A DNA stretch of 28,598 bases from an uncultured Lachnospiraceae bacterium. GTDB lineage: Bacteria; Bacillota; Clostridia; Lachnospirales; Lachnospiraceae. Below the pieces are notes generated by a model. The model searched no databases. It saw only the letters and a program-made list of their open reading frames with translations, and had not been told where the DNA came from. This document shows positions 7,241 through 15,836 of this stretch, piece by piece. Within the stretch, counting starts at the first letter, position 1, and the number at the start of each line of letters is the position of its first letter. Location of the stretch: positions 1-28,598 of the forward strand of contig CAKRQV010000022.1 of assembly GCA_934394565.1 (NCBI GenBank), written 5' to 3'. The position numbers and the translations under genes are program-made.

Positions 7241-8407
7241 ATGTCAATAGAAGAGAAAAAAACAACAGAAGTCTGTCCGTATATGAAAAAATGCGGTGGC
7301 TGTCAGCTGCAGGGTGTTCCCTATGCACAGCAGCTTAAGGACAAGGAGAAACAGGTGAAAGATCTGATCGGCCCTTACTGCCGTGTTTTTCCGATTACAG
7401 GAATGGAAACACCATACCATTACAGAAACAAAGTGCATGCTGTCCTTGATCATCGCAAAGGAAACGTGATCTCCGGTATTTACGAGGAAAGATCTCACCA
7501 GGTCGTTCCAGTGGACAGCTGTCAGATCGAGGATGAGAAAGCGGATGCGATCATTGTGACGATCCGTGAGCTTTTACAGTCTTTCAGGCTGAAAGTCTAT
7601 GACGAGGACAATGGCTTTGGCCTGTTCCGTCATATCCTGATCCGCGTGGGCAAGACATCCGGACAGATTATGGTAGTGCTGGTCATGGCTTCACCGATCT
7701 TTCCGTCAAAAAATAATTTTATCAAGGCATTGCGTCAGAAGCATCCGGAGATTACCACGATCGTCCAGAACATCAACGACCAGGACACCAGTATGGTGCT
7801 GGGTGAGCGGGAAAAGGTGCTGTATGGTAAAGGCTATATCACAGATACACTCTGTGGAAAGACATTCAGGATCTCTTCCCGGTCCTTCTATCAGATTAAT
7901 CCGGTGCAGACCGAAAAACTGTACCAGAAAGCGATCCATCTGGCAGGACTTACCGGTAAGGAACGGATCGTGGATGCCTACTGCGGTATCGGTACGATCG
8001 GTCTGATCGCTGCAGACCGGGTGAAAGAAGTGATCGGTATTGAGTTAAATGAGGATGCAATCCGGGATGCGATCCGTAATGCCCATGCCAATAAGATTAC
8101 AAATGCCCAGTTTTACTGTGAGGATGCCGGTAAGTTTATGGAAGAGATGGCAGACAGCGGCGAGACGGCGGATGTGGTCTTTATGGATCCGCCGAGAAGT
8201 GGCAGTGATGAGAGATTTTTATCCTCCGTTGTCAAATTGTCACCAAAGCAGATCGTCTATATTTCCTGTAATCCGGAGACGATGGCCAGAGATCTTGCCT
8301 ATCTTACGGGCAACGGTTACCGGGCGATCACGGCATGGCCGTTTGATATGTTTCCCCATACCAGCCATACGGAAGTGGTGGCTTGTCTGAAGCGGGTACA
8401 GGCATAA
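7241..8407 (+). CDS. rlmD: 23S rRNA (uracil-5-)-methyltransferase, RlmD/TrmA family
   Basis: S-adenosylmethionine-dependent enzyme that adds a methyl group to C5 of a uracil in RNA, usually 23S rRNA. The 388 residues contain an N-terminal iron-sulfur cysteine cluster (C12, C18, C21 in CPYMKKCGGC), a central RNA-binding part, then the methyltransferase core: SAM loop VDAYCGIGTIGL, MDPPRSG, and the catalytic cysteine in YISCNPETMARD. It lacks the N-terminal TRAM domain found in many relatives and is shorter for that reason. The ATG at 7241 has AGGAG close upstream. Which uracil is modified (1939, 747 or tRNA 54) cannot be read from sequence, so the symbol is by family only. Confidence 0.88.
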   Translation: MSIEEKKTTEVCPYMKKCGGCQLQGVPYAQQLKDKEKQVKDLIGPYCRVFPITGMETPYHYRNKVHAVLDHRKGNVISGIYEERSHQVVPVDSCQIEDEKADAIIVTIRELLQSFRLKVYDEDNGFGLFRHILIRVGKTSGQIMVVLVMASPIFPSKNNFIKALRQKHPEITTIVQNINDQDTSMVLGEREKVLYGKGYITDTLCGKTFRISSRSFYQINPVQTEKLYQKAIHLAGLTGKERIVDAYCGIGTIGLIAADRVKEVIGIELNEDAIRDAIRNAHANKITNAQFYCEDAGKFMEEMADSGETADVVFMDPPRSGSDERFLSSVVKLSPKQIVYISCNPETMARDLAYLTGNGYRAITAWPFDMFPHTSHTEVVACLKRVQA

Positions 8408-8472
8408 GTACATCCTGAAAAAGCAAACCAGAGATGACCGGTTAGTCCGGATCAGAATATAGTGTAAAGAAA

Positions 8473-8517
8473 TGGCTCTGTGGCCGGGGATATGTCCTCG
8501 TGCTGCGGAGCTTTTTC
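8473..8517 (+). terminator. Terminator after the methyltransferase gene
   Basis: GCTCTG (8475-8480) pairs with CGGAGC (8506-8511) around a GC-rich inner arm, followed by TTTTT at 8512-8516. It separates the methyltransferase gene from the regulator unit at 8671. Confidence 0.6.
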
Positions 8518-8598
8518 CATCTTTTATCCTGAAAAATATAAGGAATGGTAAAAACAGCATAATCCTATCCGTTTGGCTAGTATACAAACAAAATAGCA

Positions 8599-8615
8599 AC
8601 TGGTAAAATACCAGT
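8599..8615 (+). promoter_or_regulatory. Inverted repeat ahead of the LuxR-type regulator
   Basis: ACTGGT (8599-8604) and ACCAGT (8610-8615) form a perfect 6-bp inverted repeat with a 5-nt A/T spacer, 55 nt before the regulator start. A second, looser repeat (GTTTG/CAAAC, 8571-8575 and 8585-8589) lies just upstream. Either may be an operator for the regulator itself. No clear -35/-10 pair was found here. Confidence 0.35.
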
Positions 8616-8670
8616 AAAGAGTGAAAATGTCGAAAAACGGTTAGAACAGATTGTATGCAGGAGGAAGGGA

Positions 8671-11139
8671 ATGGGTACTACAGAAGAGAAAAAGATACAG
8701 GCAGAAATGGATAAGCTCTGCTATATCCGTCAGAAGCGTGCCCTGAAACGATTGAAAGCTGCAGATGAAGACAATCTGACAGCGTATATATACGGGGTTA
8801 CAGGGATTGGAAAAACAGAGCTTTATACACAGTATCTGAAAAACAGGCGCTATACCGTGTTGGATGCCAGGACAATGACGCAGGAGGATCTGCATATAGA
8901 GACAGCAAAGCGGCGCAGAATACTGGTCATTGATAATCTGCACGAGATGACACAGCAGGAGGATGATGAAGAATTCAGACAGGCGGTGGTCGAGCTGGTT
9001 GGCCGGCCGGATATATGGCTGATTCTGGTGGGAAGGTGTGCTGTACCGCCGTGGCTTACAGCTGCGCGGTATCATGAAGTCTTTTATGTGATCGATCAGT
9101 CACAGCTCTTGTTCGATGATGAGATGGCACAGCAGTATGTAAAGGCTGCAGGTATAGTCTTTTCACCGGAACAGTTTAAGCTGGCAAAAGTCAATTGTGC
9201 CGGTGTAGCACTCAGCTGGAATATGACAAAGGATATGTACGGGCATATCCTTGAAGAAGAACAGTGCGGACCACAGATTACGGACCATCAGTTCAGGGTA
9301 CTGACAGAACGGACAAAGAGCCAGATGTGGGATTACCTTGAATACCATGTATATGACCAGTGGGATATGGTGATCCAGGAATTTCTGATGGAGATGTCGA
9401 TTGTGGATGGCTTTACGGTGCATCTTGCAGAGATGATTACCGGTCGTTCGGATGTAGAACCGCTGCTGTCAAGAATTCAGTGGATCGGTAATTTTATGCA
9501 GGTGGATCTGCAGGGAAGTGAGACAATCTACCGGCTGCGCATGGAGGTACAGATCAGTATGAAACGTCGTCTGCGCAGAAAATTCAGTCAGGAGAAGATC
9601 CGCGCACTTTACGAAAATGCCGGTCTGTATTATCAGCTGCAAAAACAGCCATTAAAGGCACTGGAGATGTATGAGGCTGTGGAGGATACAGAACGGATTG
9701 CGTCGCTTCTGATCGACAATGTTCGTATGGCTCCGAATAACGGCTATTATTACGAGCTGAAAAAATATTATCTGGCACTTCCTGAAGAGACGATCCGGCG
9801 CAGTCCGGAGCTGATGTGTGGGATGAGTATGCTGCAGTCACTGCTTCTGAATATACCGGAGAGTGAGCGATGGTATCACATGCTGGAAGAATATGCAAAG
9901 ACGCATACCGGCAGTGAAAAAAAGACAGCAAAAAGCCGTCTGGTGTATCTGGACATCGGATTGCCCCACAGAGGAAGCGAAGAGATGGTTGGCATTATTC
10001 GAAAAGCATATACCCTGCTGACAGACCGGCAGATCAAATTGCAGGAGTTTTCCGTGACCAGCAACCAGGCTTCCCAGATGAATGGCGGCAAGGATTTCTG
10101 TGAATGGAGCAAAAAGGACAGAGAGCTGGTCGGAAGTATAGGAAAGATCATGGAAGTACTGCTGGGCAGATATGGTAAAGGTATGGTCAATCTGGCACTG
10201 GCAGAGAGCTTCCTCGAGAAGGGTGAGGACAATTACGAAGTGTCTATGCTGGCGAGCAAGGGGCGGATGCAGGCGGAAGCCGGCGGAAAGATCGAACAGT
10301 GCTTTGTGGGTGACGGACTGCTGGCATGGCTGCATATTCTGAATGGCAAGGTAAATGAAGCCAGAGAGCTTCTGCTTCGTTTCCGCCAGAGGGCAGAAAA
10401 GGAGGAGGCTGTCAGACTGCTTCCGAATATCGATACATTTCTGATCCGTTGTGAACTGTACGCCGGGGAGAAGGAAAAAACCGCAGAGTGGCTCAGGAGG
10501 GCACCGGACGAAGAACAGGGATTTTGTATTTACGACCGCTTCCATTACATGACAAAGATCCGGATTTACATAGCTGAGGGCCGTAATGAACAGGCTGCCG
10601 CGCTTTTGGAACGCTGTGCCTACTATGCACAGGTGATGAAGCGTACCTATATTGCTATGGAAACAGAGCTTTTGCGGGCCATCGTACAGTATCGTATGGG
10701 AGACAGAAAATGGCAGCTGACGCTGGCCAATGTACTGACGCGTATCGAAAGCTATGGTTTTGTCCGCCTTATCAGCCGGGAAGGTGCGGCCATCTGGCCA
10801 CTTTTACAGGAAACCGGATGGCTGCCTTCTGTGACAGAGGACAGGGAGCAGACCCACAAACATAAAGAGTTCTGGAAGCGGGTTTTGGAGGAAACAAAGC
10901 GCATGGCTGCATTTTATCCCCGGTATTTGCAGCGTACCGGTCAGGAGCCGGTGCTGAGCCAGACTATGGTAGAGATTCTGCAGCTTTTGGCCCAGGGTAT
11001 GACAAAGGAATGCGTAGCGCAACAGCTGCACATGTCTACGGCAAATGTCAAGTACCATACGCAACAGATGTACCGTCGTCTTGGGGTTTCCAGTAAGGCC
11101 GAGGCAGTGCGGGAAGCAGGAAGAAGAGGAGTATTATGA
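8671..11139 (+). CDS. MalT-like LuxR-family ATPase transcriptional regulator
   Basis: Large (822 residues) signal-integrating regulator. The N-terminal nucleotide-binding domain has Walker A GVTGIGKT (42-49) and Walker B ILVIDN (84-89). A long helical middle (about 330-740) resembles the TPR-like repeats of MalT/LAL regulators, which usually bind an inducer. A LuxR-type helix-turn-helix lies at the extreme C-terminus (about 762-822, with LLAQGMTKECVAQQL and STANVKYHTQQMYRRLGV). ATP and a ligand probably control oligomerisation and DNA binding. AGGAGG lies 6 nt before the ATG. The stop overlaps the next gene (ATGA), making it the head of a unit with a membrane protein and a c-di-GMP enzyme. 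The inducer and target promoters are unknown. Confidence 0.88.
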   Translation: MGTTEEKKIQAEMDKLCYIRQKRALKRLKAADEDNLTAYIYGVTGIGKTELYTQYLKNRRYTVLDARTMTQEDLHIETAKRRRILVIDNLHEMTQQEDDEEFRQAVVELVGRPDIWLILVGRCAVPPWLTAARYHEVFYVIDQSQLLFDDEMAQQYVKAAGIVFSPEQFKLAKVNCAGVALSWNMTKDMYGHILEEEQCGPQITDHQFRVLTERTKSQMWDYLEYHVYDQWDMVIQEFLMEMSIVDGFTVHLAEMITGRSDVEPLLSRIQWIGNFMQVDLQGSETIYRLRMEVQISMKRRLRRKFSQEKIRALYENAGLYYQLQKQPLKALEMYEAVEDTERIASLLIDNVRMAPNNGYYYELKKYYLALPEETIRRSPELMCGMSMLQSLLLNIPESERWYHMLEEYAKTHTGSEKKTAKSRLVYLDIGLPHRGSEEMVGIIRKAYTLLTDRQIKLQEFSVTSNQASQMNGGKDFCEWSKKDRELVGSIGKIMEVLLGRYGKGMVNLALAESFLEKGEDNYEVSMLASKGRMQAEAGGKIEQCFVGDGLLAWLHILNGKVNEARELLLRFRQRAEKEEAVRLLPNIDTFLIRCELYAGEKEKTAEWLRRAPDEEQGFCIYDRFHYMTKIRIYIAEGRNEQAAALLERCAYYAQVMKRTYIAMETELLRAIVQYRMGDRKWQLTLANVLTRIESYGFVRLISREGAAIWPLLQETGWLPSVTEDREQTHKHKEFWKRVLEETKRMAAFYPRYLQRTGQEPVLSQTMVEILQLLAQGMTKECVAQQLHMSTANVKYHTQQMYRRLGVSSKAEAVREAGRRGVL

Positions 11140-11630
11140 AAGATACAAAAGAGGGCTTGCCGAAAAAGACCCATCGGTGGTATTATGCATGTTTAGTGAT
11201 TGCAGGCCTGCTTTTCTGTCAGTGGATGCCGCTGCAGGTGTCAGCGGCCACAGCGGAGGAAAAAAACCATGTCGCTCTGGTGATCGAATCACAGGAGGCA
11301 GATACTTCGTATGTCGGCGGATATACACCAGAAGACAGCAGGAAGAATGCCGGGCAATCGTCAAAAATGCAGAAAGTACAGACGGAGCATATAACGACAA
11401 GTCGTATGCTGCAGCATGTATTTGTGATCGTGTTTGGCGGTGTGCTGTGTGTGGGAATGGGAGTTGGCGTGCTGGTTTACCATATACATCAGGACAGAGC
11501 CGATGCCGCTTATGCTGCAGGGATTCAGGCACATTGTCAGAAAACGTCTGTTTATGAAGATGCTGATAAAAAGCACGAAAAGGAGAACTATGGAGAAAGG
11601 ACTGTTTTCATCCGACAAAAGCAGACTTGA
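11136..11630 (+). CDS. Small single-span membrane protein, function unknown
   Basis: 164 residues; I do not recognise a family. Residues about 10-37 look like a Sec signal peptide (two lysines, a hydrophobic core, then VSA before the likely cut after A37 or A38). A second hydrophobic helix lies at about 94-116. The mature protein would have an outer domain of about 55 residues and a charged cytoplasmic tail of about 48. It starts inside the stop of the LuxR-type gene (ATGA, with GAGGAG upstream), and its last 41 nt overlap the start of the c-di-GMP gene. That tight packing suggests it works with them, for example as a sensor or a membrane anchor. This is inference from position. Confidence 0.65.
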   Translation: MKDTKEGLPKKTHRWYYACLVIAGLLFCQWMPLQVSAATAEEKNHVALVIESQEADTSYVGGYTPEDSRKNAGQSSKMQKVQTEHITTSRMLQHVFVIVFGGVLCVGMGVGVLVYHIHQDRADAAYAAGIQAHCQKTSVYEDADKKHEKENYGERTVFIRQKQT

Positions 11631-14340
11631 AGGTCTGGAGATACTGATGCGTCATAGCAAGATGGTGATGTTTACCTATTGTCAGGAAACTGATACGATG
11701 GAGATTTATGACGCAAAACTGCAAAAGACTGATACAATCTGTGGCGTGCTGTATGATGCAGAACGAAAAAATATGGTATGTCCGGAGGACTACTGGAAGC
11801 TGCAGGAGTTTCTGGAGGGGCGCCTGCAGGGGGCAATCGAGATCCGTGTGCAGAAAACACCGGGTGCAGAGTACCAGATGATTTCCATGGATGCCCTGGT
11901 CCAACGCGAAGACGGTTTTCGGATCGGATCCATGAAAAATGTAACACAGGAGCGCAGACGGGAAGAAATCTGGCAGGATCAGGCACAGAGGGATTCCCTG
12001 ACAGGGCTGTACAATAACCAGACCGGCAAGATCCTGATCAGCGAGTATCTGGCAAAAAAAGCACCGTTTTCCTCCTGCGGTATGATGGTGATCGATATTG
12101 ACTTTTTTAAAAACATCAACGACAATTACGGGCACCTTTTTGGTGACGAAGTGCTGACAAAGTTTGCGGCATTTTTGCGTACATTTTTTGCAGAGAAAGA
12201 TATCTTTGTCCGGGCTGGTGGTGATGAATTTGTTGTATTGTTAAAGGAAATCAGTCACCAGGATCTGTTAAAAAAGTCGATGCAGTTTGTCCAGCTGGTA
12301 CGAAAGATCCGCTTTTCTCAGCAGAATGTCACTATTAGCTGCAGTGCAGGGGTCTGTTTTCTGCCGGAAAATGTAGCCGGATATACTTACGAACAGCTGT
12401 TTGAAAATGCGGACTGGGCACTGTATCAGGCAAAGATCAACGGCCGTAACCGTTATGTATTCTGCGACAATCTGAAACGTTTTGAGCTGGAAGCACAGAG
12501 TGTGGAGACGGATAATATCATCGATACCCGCTATCTCAGAAACGATGTGGTTGCAACAGCTTTTGAAATTTTTGAAAAACAAAACAGCTTTGACACAGCG
12601 ATGGAGCTTTTATTACAGGTCATTGGTATCCGCTTTCAGCTGGATCGTATCACGGTGCTCCAGACGGATATTAAGAAACAGAGTGTCAGACAGCAGTATC
12701 AGTGGCTGCGCACAGCATCTGAGGAGAGCAGCGTACTGACAGCATCCGGATCCTTCAGCCGGGAAAATTTTCAGACGCTGTTTCGCAGTTATGATGAGTA
12801 CGGAACGACTGTTCTGCAACATGACAATATGGGAATGTATTCTCCGGAGGGACAACAGCTCCTGATGCAGGGCGATGCCAAAACAGTTCTGTATGCTGCC
12901 ATGTACTGCGAGGGTAAATATGTGGGAGCAATTTCCTATGTTGTGTGCACCAGCGAACGATACTGGTCCAAGCAGGATCGAAAACAGCTCGGTGAACTGA
13001 CAAAGATTATTTCTGTACATATGGCCAAAAGCCAGGCTATCAATGCCGGTGCCTGCGGACAATTTGTGACACCGGGGCTGGATGCACTGACCGGTCTTCT
13101 GACCTATGCAAGATTTTGTGAAGAAGTCGAACGTATCATTGCAGGCGGCTATGCAGGAAAGCATCTGATGATATATACCGATTTCTGTGGTTTCAAATAT
13201 TTTAACCAGAAATATGGGTATACTGCAGGAGATATTCTGCTCAAAGAATTTGCCAATTATATTATGGAACGCATGCCTGAAGGTGTAGAAGGCTATTTTG
13301 CCCGTATTGCAGCGGATCAGTTTCTGCTTTTTATGCCCTATGAACATATGGAGATAGCCGCAGAAAGAGTCTCTGAGATTAATGCCGGTTTCCAGCGAAA
13401 AGTCGAAGCGCGCTTTCCGGGTGCCAATATCAAAATGCGGACCGGTGTTTACAGAATCAGCGAGAACTGTATGGGTGCCGCCATGGCTGTAGATGCAGCC
13501 AACTATGCCAGAAAACAGATCAAGGAAAACAGCGAACAGACCGTTGTCTTATATGATGAAAAGATCCGGTTGCAGCAGGATCAGGAAAACGAAATCATTG
13601 GCAGTATGGATGAAGCCATGCGGCAGGAAGAATTCTGCGTATTCTACCAGCCAAAGGTGTCTCTGACGGACTATCGTGTAGTTGGTGCCGAAGCGCTGAT
13701 CCGCTGGATCCGCAAGGATGGCACAGTACTGACCCCAAACGCCTTCGTACCTCTGTATGAAAAAAACGGAAGAATCGTGGAGCTGGATTACTATGTTCTC
13801 GAAAAAACCGCCCAGATGTTACAGAATCAGCAGAAAAAAGGCTTGCCAGTGGTACCGGTATCTGTCAATGTATCGGCACTCCATGCCGCCGATGAGAATA
13901 CGGTAGACAAATACCTTGCTGTTTTACAGAAATATGATCTGTCTCCGGCACTCTTCCAGGTGGAAATCACTGAATCTGCCACAGTCTTTAATTACCACAA
14001 CGTCCGTCAGATGTTTGCCCGCTTCCAGCAGGCCGGTTTCACCACTGCCCTTGACGATTTCGGCGCTGGTTTCTCTATCATGAACCTGATTGCTGACATT
14101 CCACTGGATGTTGTGAAACTCGACCGTATATTTGTTGAAAAGTGCGAATATAGTAAAAGGGGAGATTTTTTCCTGCATCAGGTCATTCAACTGTTAAAAG
14201 GCCTCGGTTTCACTGTCCTTAGTGAAGGGGTAGAACGCAAAGATCAGGCAGAAATGCTTGGCAAAGCCGGTTGCGATCTCATGCAGGGTAACTGGTTCTC
14301 CGCTCCCGTCCCGGGAGAGGAGTTTGCAGAACTGTTATAA
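11590..14340 (+). CDS. PAS-GGDEF-GAF-GGDEF-EAL cyclic-di-GMP enzyme
   Basis: 916-residue soluble protein expected to make and/or break down cyclic di-GMP. Domains in order: PAS-like (about 12-125); GGDEF 1 (about 131-290, intact GGDEF at 210-214, RDSLTGLYN before it); GAF-like (about 305-475); a second GGDEF-like domain (about 496-650) with AADQF at 574-578 in place of GGDEF, so probably not a cyclase; and EAL (about 676-912). The EAL keeps EAL (701-703), EITES, DDFGAGFS, the lysine of VKLDR and SEGVE, so phosphodiesterase activity is likely. The I-site RxxD before GGDEF 1 reads AEKD, so product inhibition there is probably lost. The start at 11590 has AAAGGAG upstream; longer in-frame forms lie inside the preceding gene. 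Confidence 0.88.
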   Translation: MEKGLFSSDKSRLEGLEILMRHSKMVMFTYCQETDTMEIYDAKLQKTDTICGVLYDAERKNMVCPEDYWKLQEFLEGRLQGAIEIRVQKTPGAEYQMISMDALVQREDGFRIGSMKNVTQERRREEIWQDQAQRDSLTGLYNNQTGKILISEYLAKKAPFSSCGMMVIDIDFFKNINDNYGHLFGDEVLTKFAAFLRTFFAEKDIFVRAGGDEFVVLLKEISHQDLLKKSMQFVQLVRKIRFSQQNVTISCSAGVCFLPENVAGYTYEQLFENADWALYQAKINGRNRYVFCDNLKRFELEAQSVETDNIIDTRYLRNDVVATAFEIFEKQNSFDTAMELLLQVIGIRFQLDRITVLQTDIKKQSVRQQYQWLRTASEESSVLTASGSFSRENFQTLFRSYDEYGTTVLQHDNMGMYSPEGQQLLMQGDAKTVLYAAMYCEGKYVGAISYVVCTSERYWSKQDRKQLGELTKIISVHMAKSQAINAGACGQFVTPGLDALTGLLTYARFCEEVERIIAGGYAGKHLMIYTDFCGFKYFNQKYGYTAGDILLKEFANYIMERMPEGVEGYFARIAADQFLLFMPYEHMEIAAERVSEINAGFQRKVEARFPGANIKMRTGVYRISENCMGAAMAVDAANYARKQIKENSEQTVVLYDEKIRLQQDQENEIIGSMDEAMRQEEFCVFYQPKVSLTDYRVVGAEALIRWIRKDGTVLTPNAFVPLYEKNGRIVELDYYVLEKTAQMLQNQQKKGLPVVPVSVNVSALHAADENTVDKYLAVLQKYDLSPALFQVEITESATVFNYHNVRQMFARFQQAGFTTALDDFGAGFSIMNLIADIPLDVVKLDRIFVEKCEYSKRGDFFLHQVIQLLKGLGFTVLSEGVERKDQAEMLGKAGCDLMQGNWFSAPVPGEEFAELL

Positions 14341-14406
14341 AATGCAAATGTACTGTAGTATATATGATGAAATATTGAAAAAGAGCTATATCAATAACGT
14401 AGCTTG

Positions 14407-14441
14407 AAGAAAAAGGGAGAGCGAAAGCCTCCCTTTTTCTT
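14407..14441. terminator. Bidirectional terminator between convergent genes
   Basis: A-rich arm (from 14407) and T-rich arm (to 14441) form a long stem with GGGAG/CTCCC, one bulged A, and a GAAA tetraloop. T tracts are present in both directions. It lies between the c-di-GMP gene (plus) and the BASS transporter (minus), so it most likely ends both. Confidence 0.85.
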
Positions 14442-14455
14442 AACACAACCTTCAA

Positions 14456-15400
14456 TTATTTATCCTGTCCAGCCGACCGTGCAAAAAGATTCGCCAGCAC
14501 AGCCCCCGAAACATTGTGCCATACACTGAATACAGCTCCCGGAATCGTAGCCAGCGGATACTGTGCAAAATGTGTAGCTGCCAGAGATGTGGCCAGACCG
14601 GAATTCTGCATACCAACCTCGATCGAAATCGCACGGCATTTCGTAGAATCCAGCTTCAGCACTTTACCGATACAGTAGCCAAGTGTATATCCCAGCACAT
14701 TATGCAGAATAACAACAGCCAGGATCAGAAGCCCTGAAGTCATGATTTTTGCAGAGTTCGCAGAAACAACAGCAGCTACGATGGCCACGATCGCTGTAGT
14801 AGAGATCAACGGCAGTACTTCCACAGCCTTCTCCGTAAATCTGGAGAAGAAATGATTTATAACAAAACCAAGAACGATCGGAACAATCACAACTTTTACG
14901 ATGGAAAGGAACATACTCAGCATATTGACATCAACTTTTTCACCTGCATACAGATACGTCAGAAGCGGTGTTAAAAACGGTGCCAGTATTGTAGAGACAG
15001 CTGTCATACCGACAGACAGCGCCACATCACCTTTGGACAGATACGTCATAACATTCGAAGATGTACCGCCGGGACAGGTACCAACAAGGATAACACCAAC
15101 AGCCAGTTCCGGTGGCAGTTGAAATACCTTTGTAAGACAAAAGGCCAGAAGTGGCATAACTGTAAACTGTGCGATACAGCCAATGACCACATCCTTCGGA
15201 CGGCTGAAAACGACCTTGAAATCATGCGGCTTTAACGTAAGTCCCATACCAAACATAACGATACCGAGCAAAGTATTAACATAGCTTGTCTTGATAAAGC
15301 TGACCGTTTGTGGTGCAAATAAAGCAAGAGCAGCCATGGCGATAACGATAACTGCCATATATTTGCTGACAAAATTCGTAATTTTCTTCAAAACTTCCAT
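14456..15400 (-). CDS. BASS-family (bile acid:sodium symporter-like) transporter
   Basis: 314 residues with nine or ten hydrophobic segments and the BASS signatures GTCPGGTSSNVMTYLSKGD (first half) and EVGMQNSGLA (second half). Relatives take up organic anions, including bile acids, ketopantoate, pyruvate and other 2-oxo acids, with sodium. The start at 15400 has AAAGGAG upstream; a longer open frame begins inside the T-box terminator and has no coding support. It is transcribed alone from the promoter at 15837-15865 through a T-box leader, so its expression should rise when a specific charged tRNA is scarce. That points to an amino-acid-related substrate rather than bile acid. The exact substrate is unknown. 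Confidence 0.88.
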   Translation of the reverse strand: MEVLKKITNFVSKYMAVIVIAMAALALFAPQTVSFIKTSYVNTLLGIVMFGMGLTLKPHDFKVVFSRPKDVVIGCIAQFTVMPLLAFCLTKVFQLPPELAVGVILVGTCPGGTSSNVMTYLSKGDVALSVGMTAVSTILAPFLTPLLTYLYAGEKVDVNMLSMFLSIVKVVIVPIVLGFVINHFFSRFTEKAVEVLPLISTTAIVAIVAAVVSANSAKIMTSGLLILAVVILHNVLGYTLGYCIGKVLKLDSTKCRAISIEVGMQNSGLATSLAATHFAQYPLATIPGAVFSVWHNVSGAVLANLFARSAGQDK

Positions 15401-15481
15401 TTCTTTCTTCTCCTTTGAGTTGTCTGGGAAAACCAGTAGTCTAGTTATCCAGTGCTTCGTAAAGCTTTTTCCCTCTGCCGC

Positions 15482-15547
15482 AAAGGAAAGGGCCGATCCT
15501 GGCAACAGCCTGCAGGTTCTGTCACGGCTATCGGTTAAATTTCCTTT
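15482..15547 (-). other. Second structured element in the BASS leader
   Basis: Between the T-box terminator and the ribosome binding site, the transcript can fold into a long imperfect hairpin. AAAGGAAA/TTTCCTTT (15540-15547 with 15482-15489) encloses CCGAT/ATCGG (15530-15534 with 15493-15497, read on the minus strand) and an inner GACAG/CTGTT. It is not followed by a T tract. I do not recognise it. It may be a second control point, or only a stabilising structure. Confidence 0.45.
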
Positions 15548-15555
15548 TACAGAAA

Positions 15556-15593
15556 CTAAAAAAGCCTCTGTCTCCATATAAGAGACAAAGGCT
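15556..15593 (-). terminator. T-box-controlled terminator
   Basis: On the minus strand AGCCTTTGTCTC pairs with GAGACAGAGGCT (12-bp stem with one mismatch) and runs into TTTTTT. It overlaps no coding sequence and directly follows the T-box, so uncharged tRNA would favour the antiterminator instead. Confidence 0.88.
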
Positions 15594-15831
15594 GATCCTC
15601 TGCGGTACCACTCTTCTTGCTGTGAAAAACACAGCCACTCATATCCACATCTGACAATGGGAAACAGGATAACGACTGTTAGTCGTCCGGACTTACGCGG
15701 TGAACCTTTCAGTCCGAAAGCTCAGAGGTGATTTTCGCTGAAGATTCAACACTGCCTCTCACCGGTATGGCAGCTCTCTGTGGAATCCCCTTCAGGTACT
15801 CTTCCTCGTCATTGCGAAACATCTGAAGTTG
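15556..15831 (-). promoter_or_regulatory. T-box leader, probably isoleucine-specific
   Basis: tRNA-sensing riboswitch ahead of the BASS gene. Visible parts on the minus strand: Stem I with GAGG/CCTC (15804-15807 with 15725-15728) and CTGAAG/CTTCAG (15790-15795 with 15738-15743); the AGTA motif opposite GAA; a distal arm CTGCC/GGCAG with the AGAGAGC bulge; further stems; then the T-box AGAGTGGTACCGCA and a terminator. After GAA in the specifier loop the sequence reads A-ATC-A, so the codon is best read as AUC (isoleucine, 15730-15732). The antiterminator bulge TGGT pairs with ACCA, which fits the A discriminator base of tRNA-Ile; the alternative AAU (asparagine) would predict TGGC. Confidence 0.88.
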
Positions 15832-15836
15832 TCTGT

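Noticed and set aside
8408..8670. c-di-GMP riboswitch ahead of the c-di-GMP unit
   Set aside because: The conserved CACGCACAGGGCAAACC-type core of the type I aptamer is absent; only a terminator and inverted repeats are seen.
15401..15577. N-terminal extension of the BASS transporter
   Set aside because: It would start inside the T-box terminator and read through leader structures; AAAGGAG precedes the ATG at 15400.
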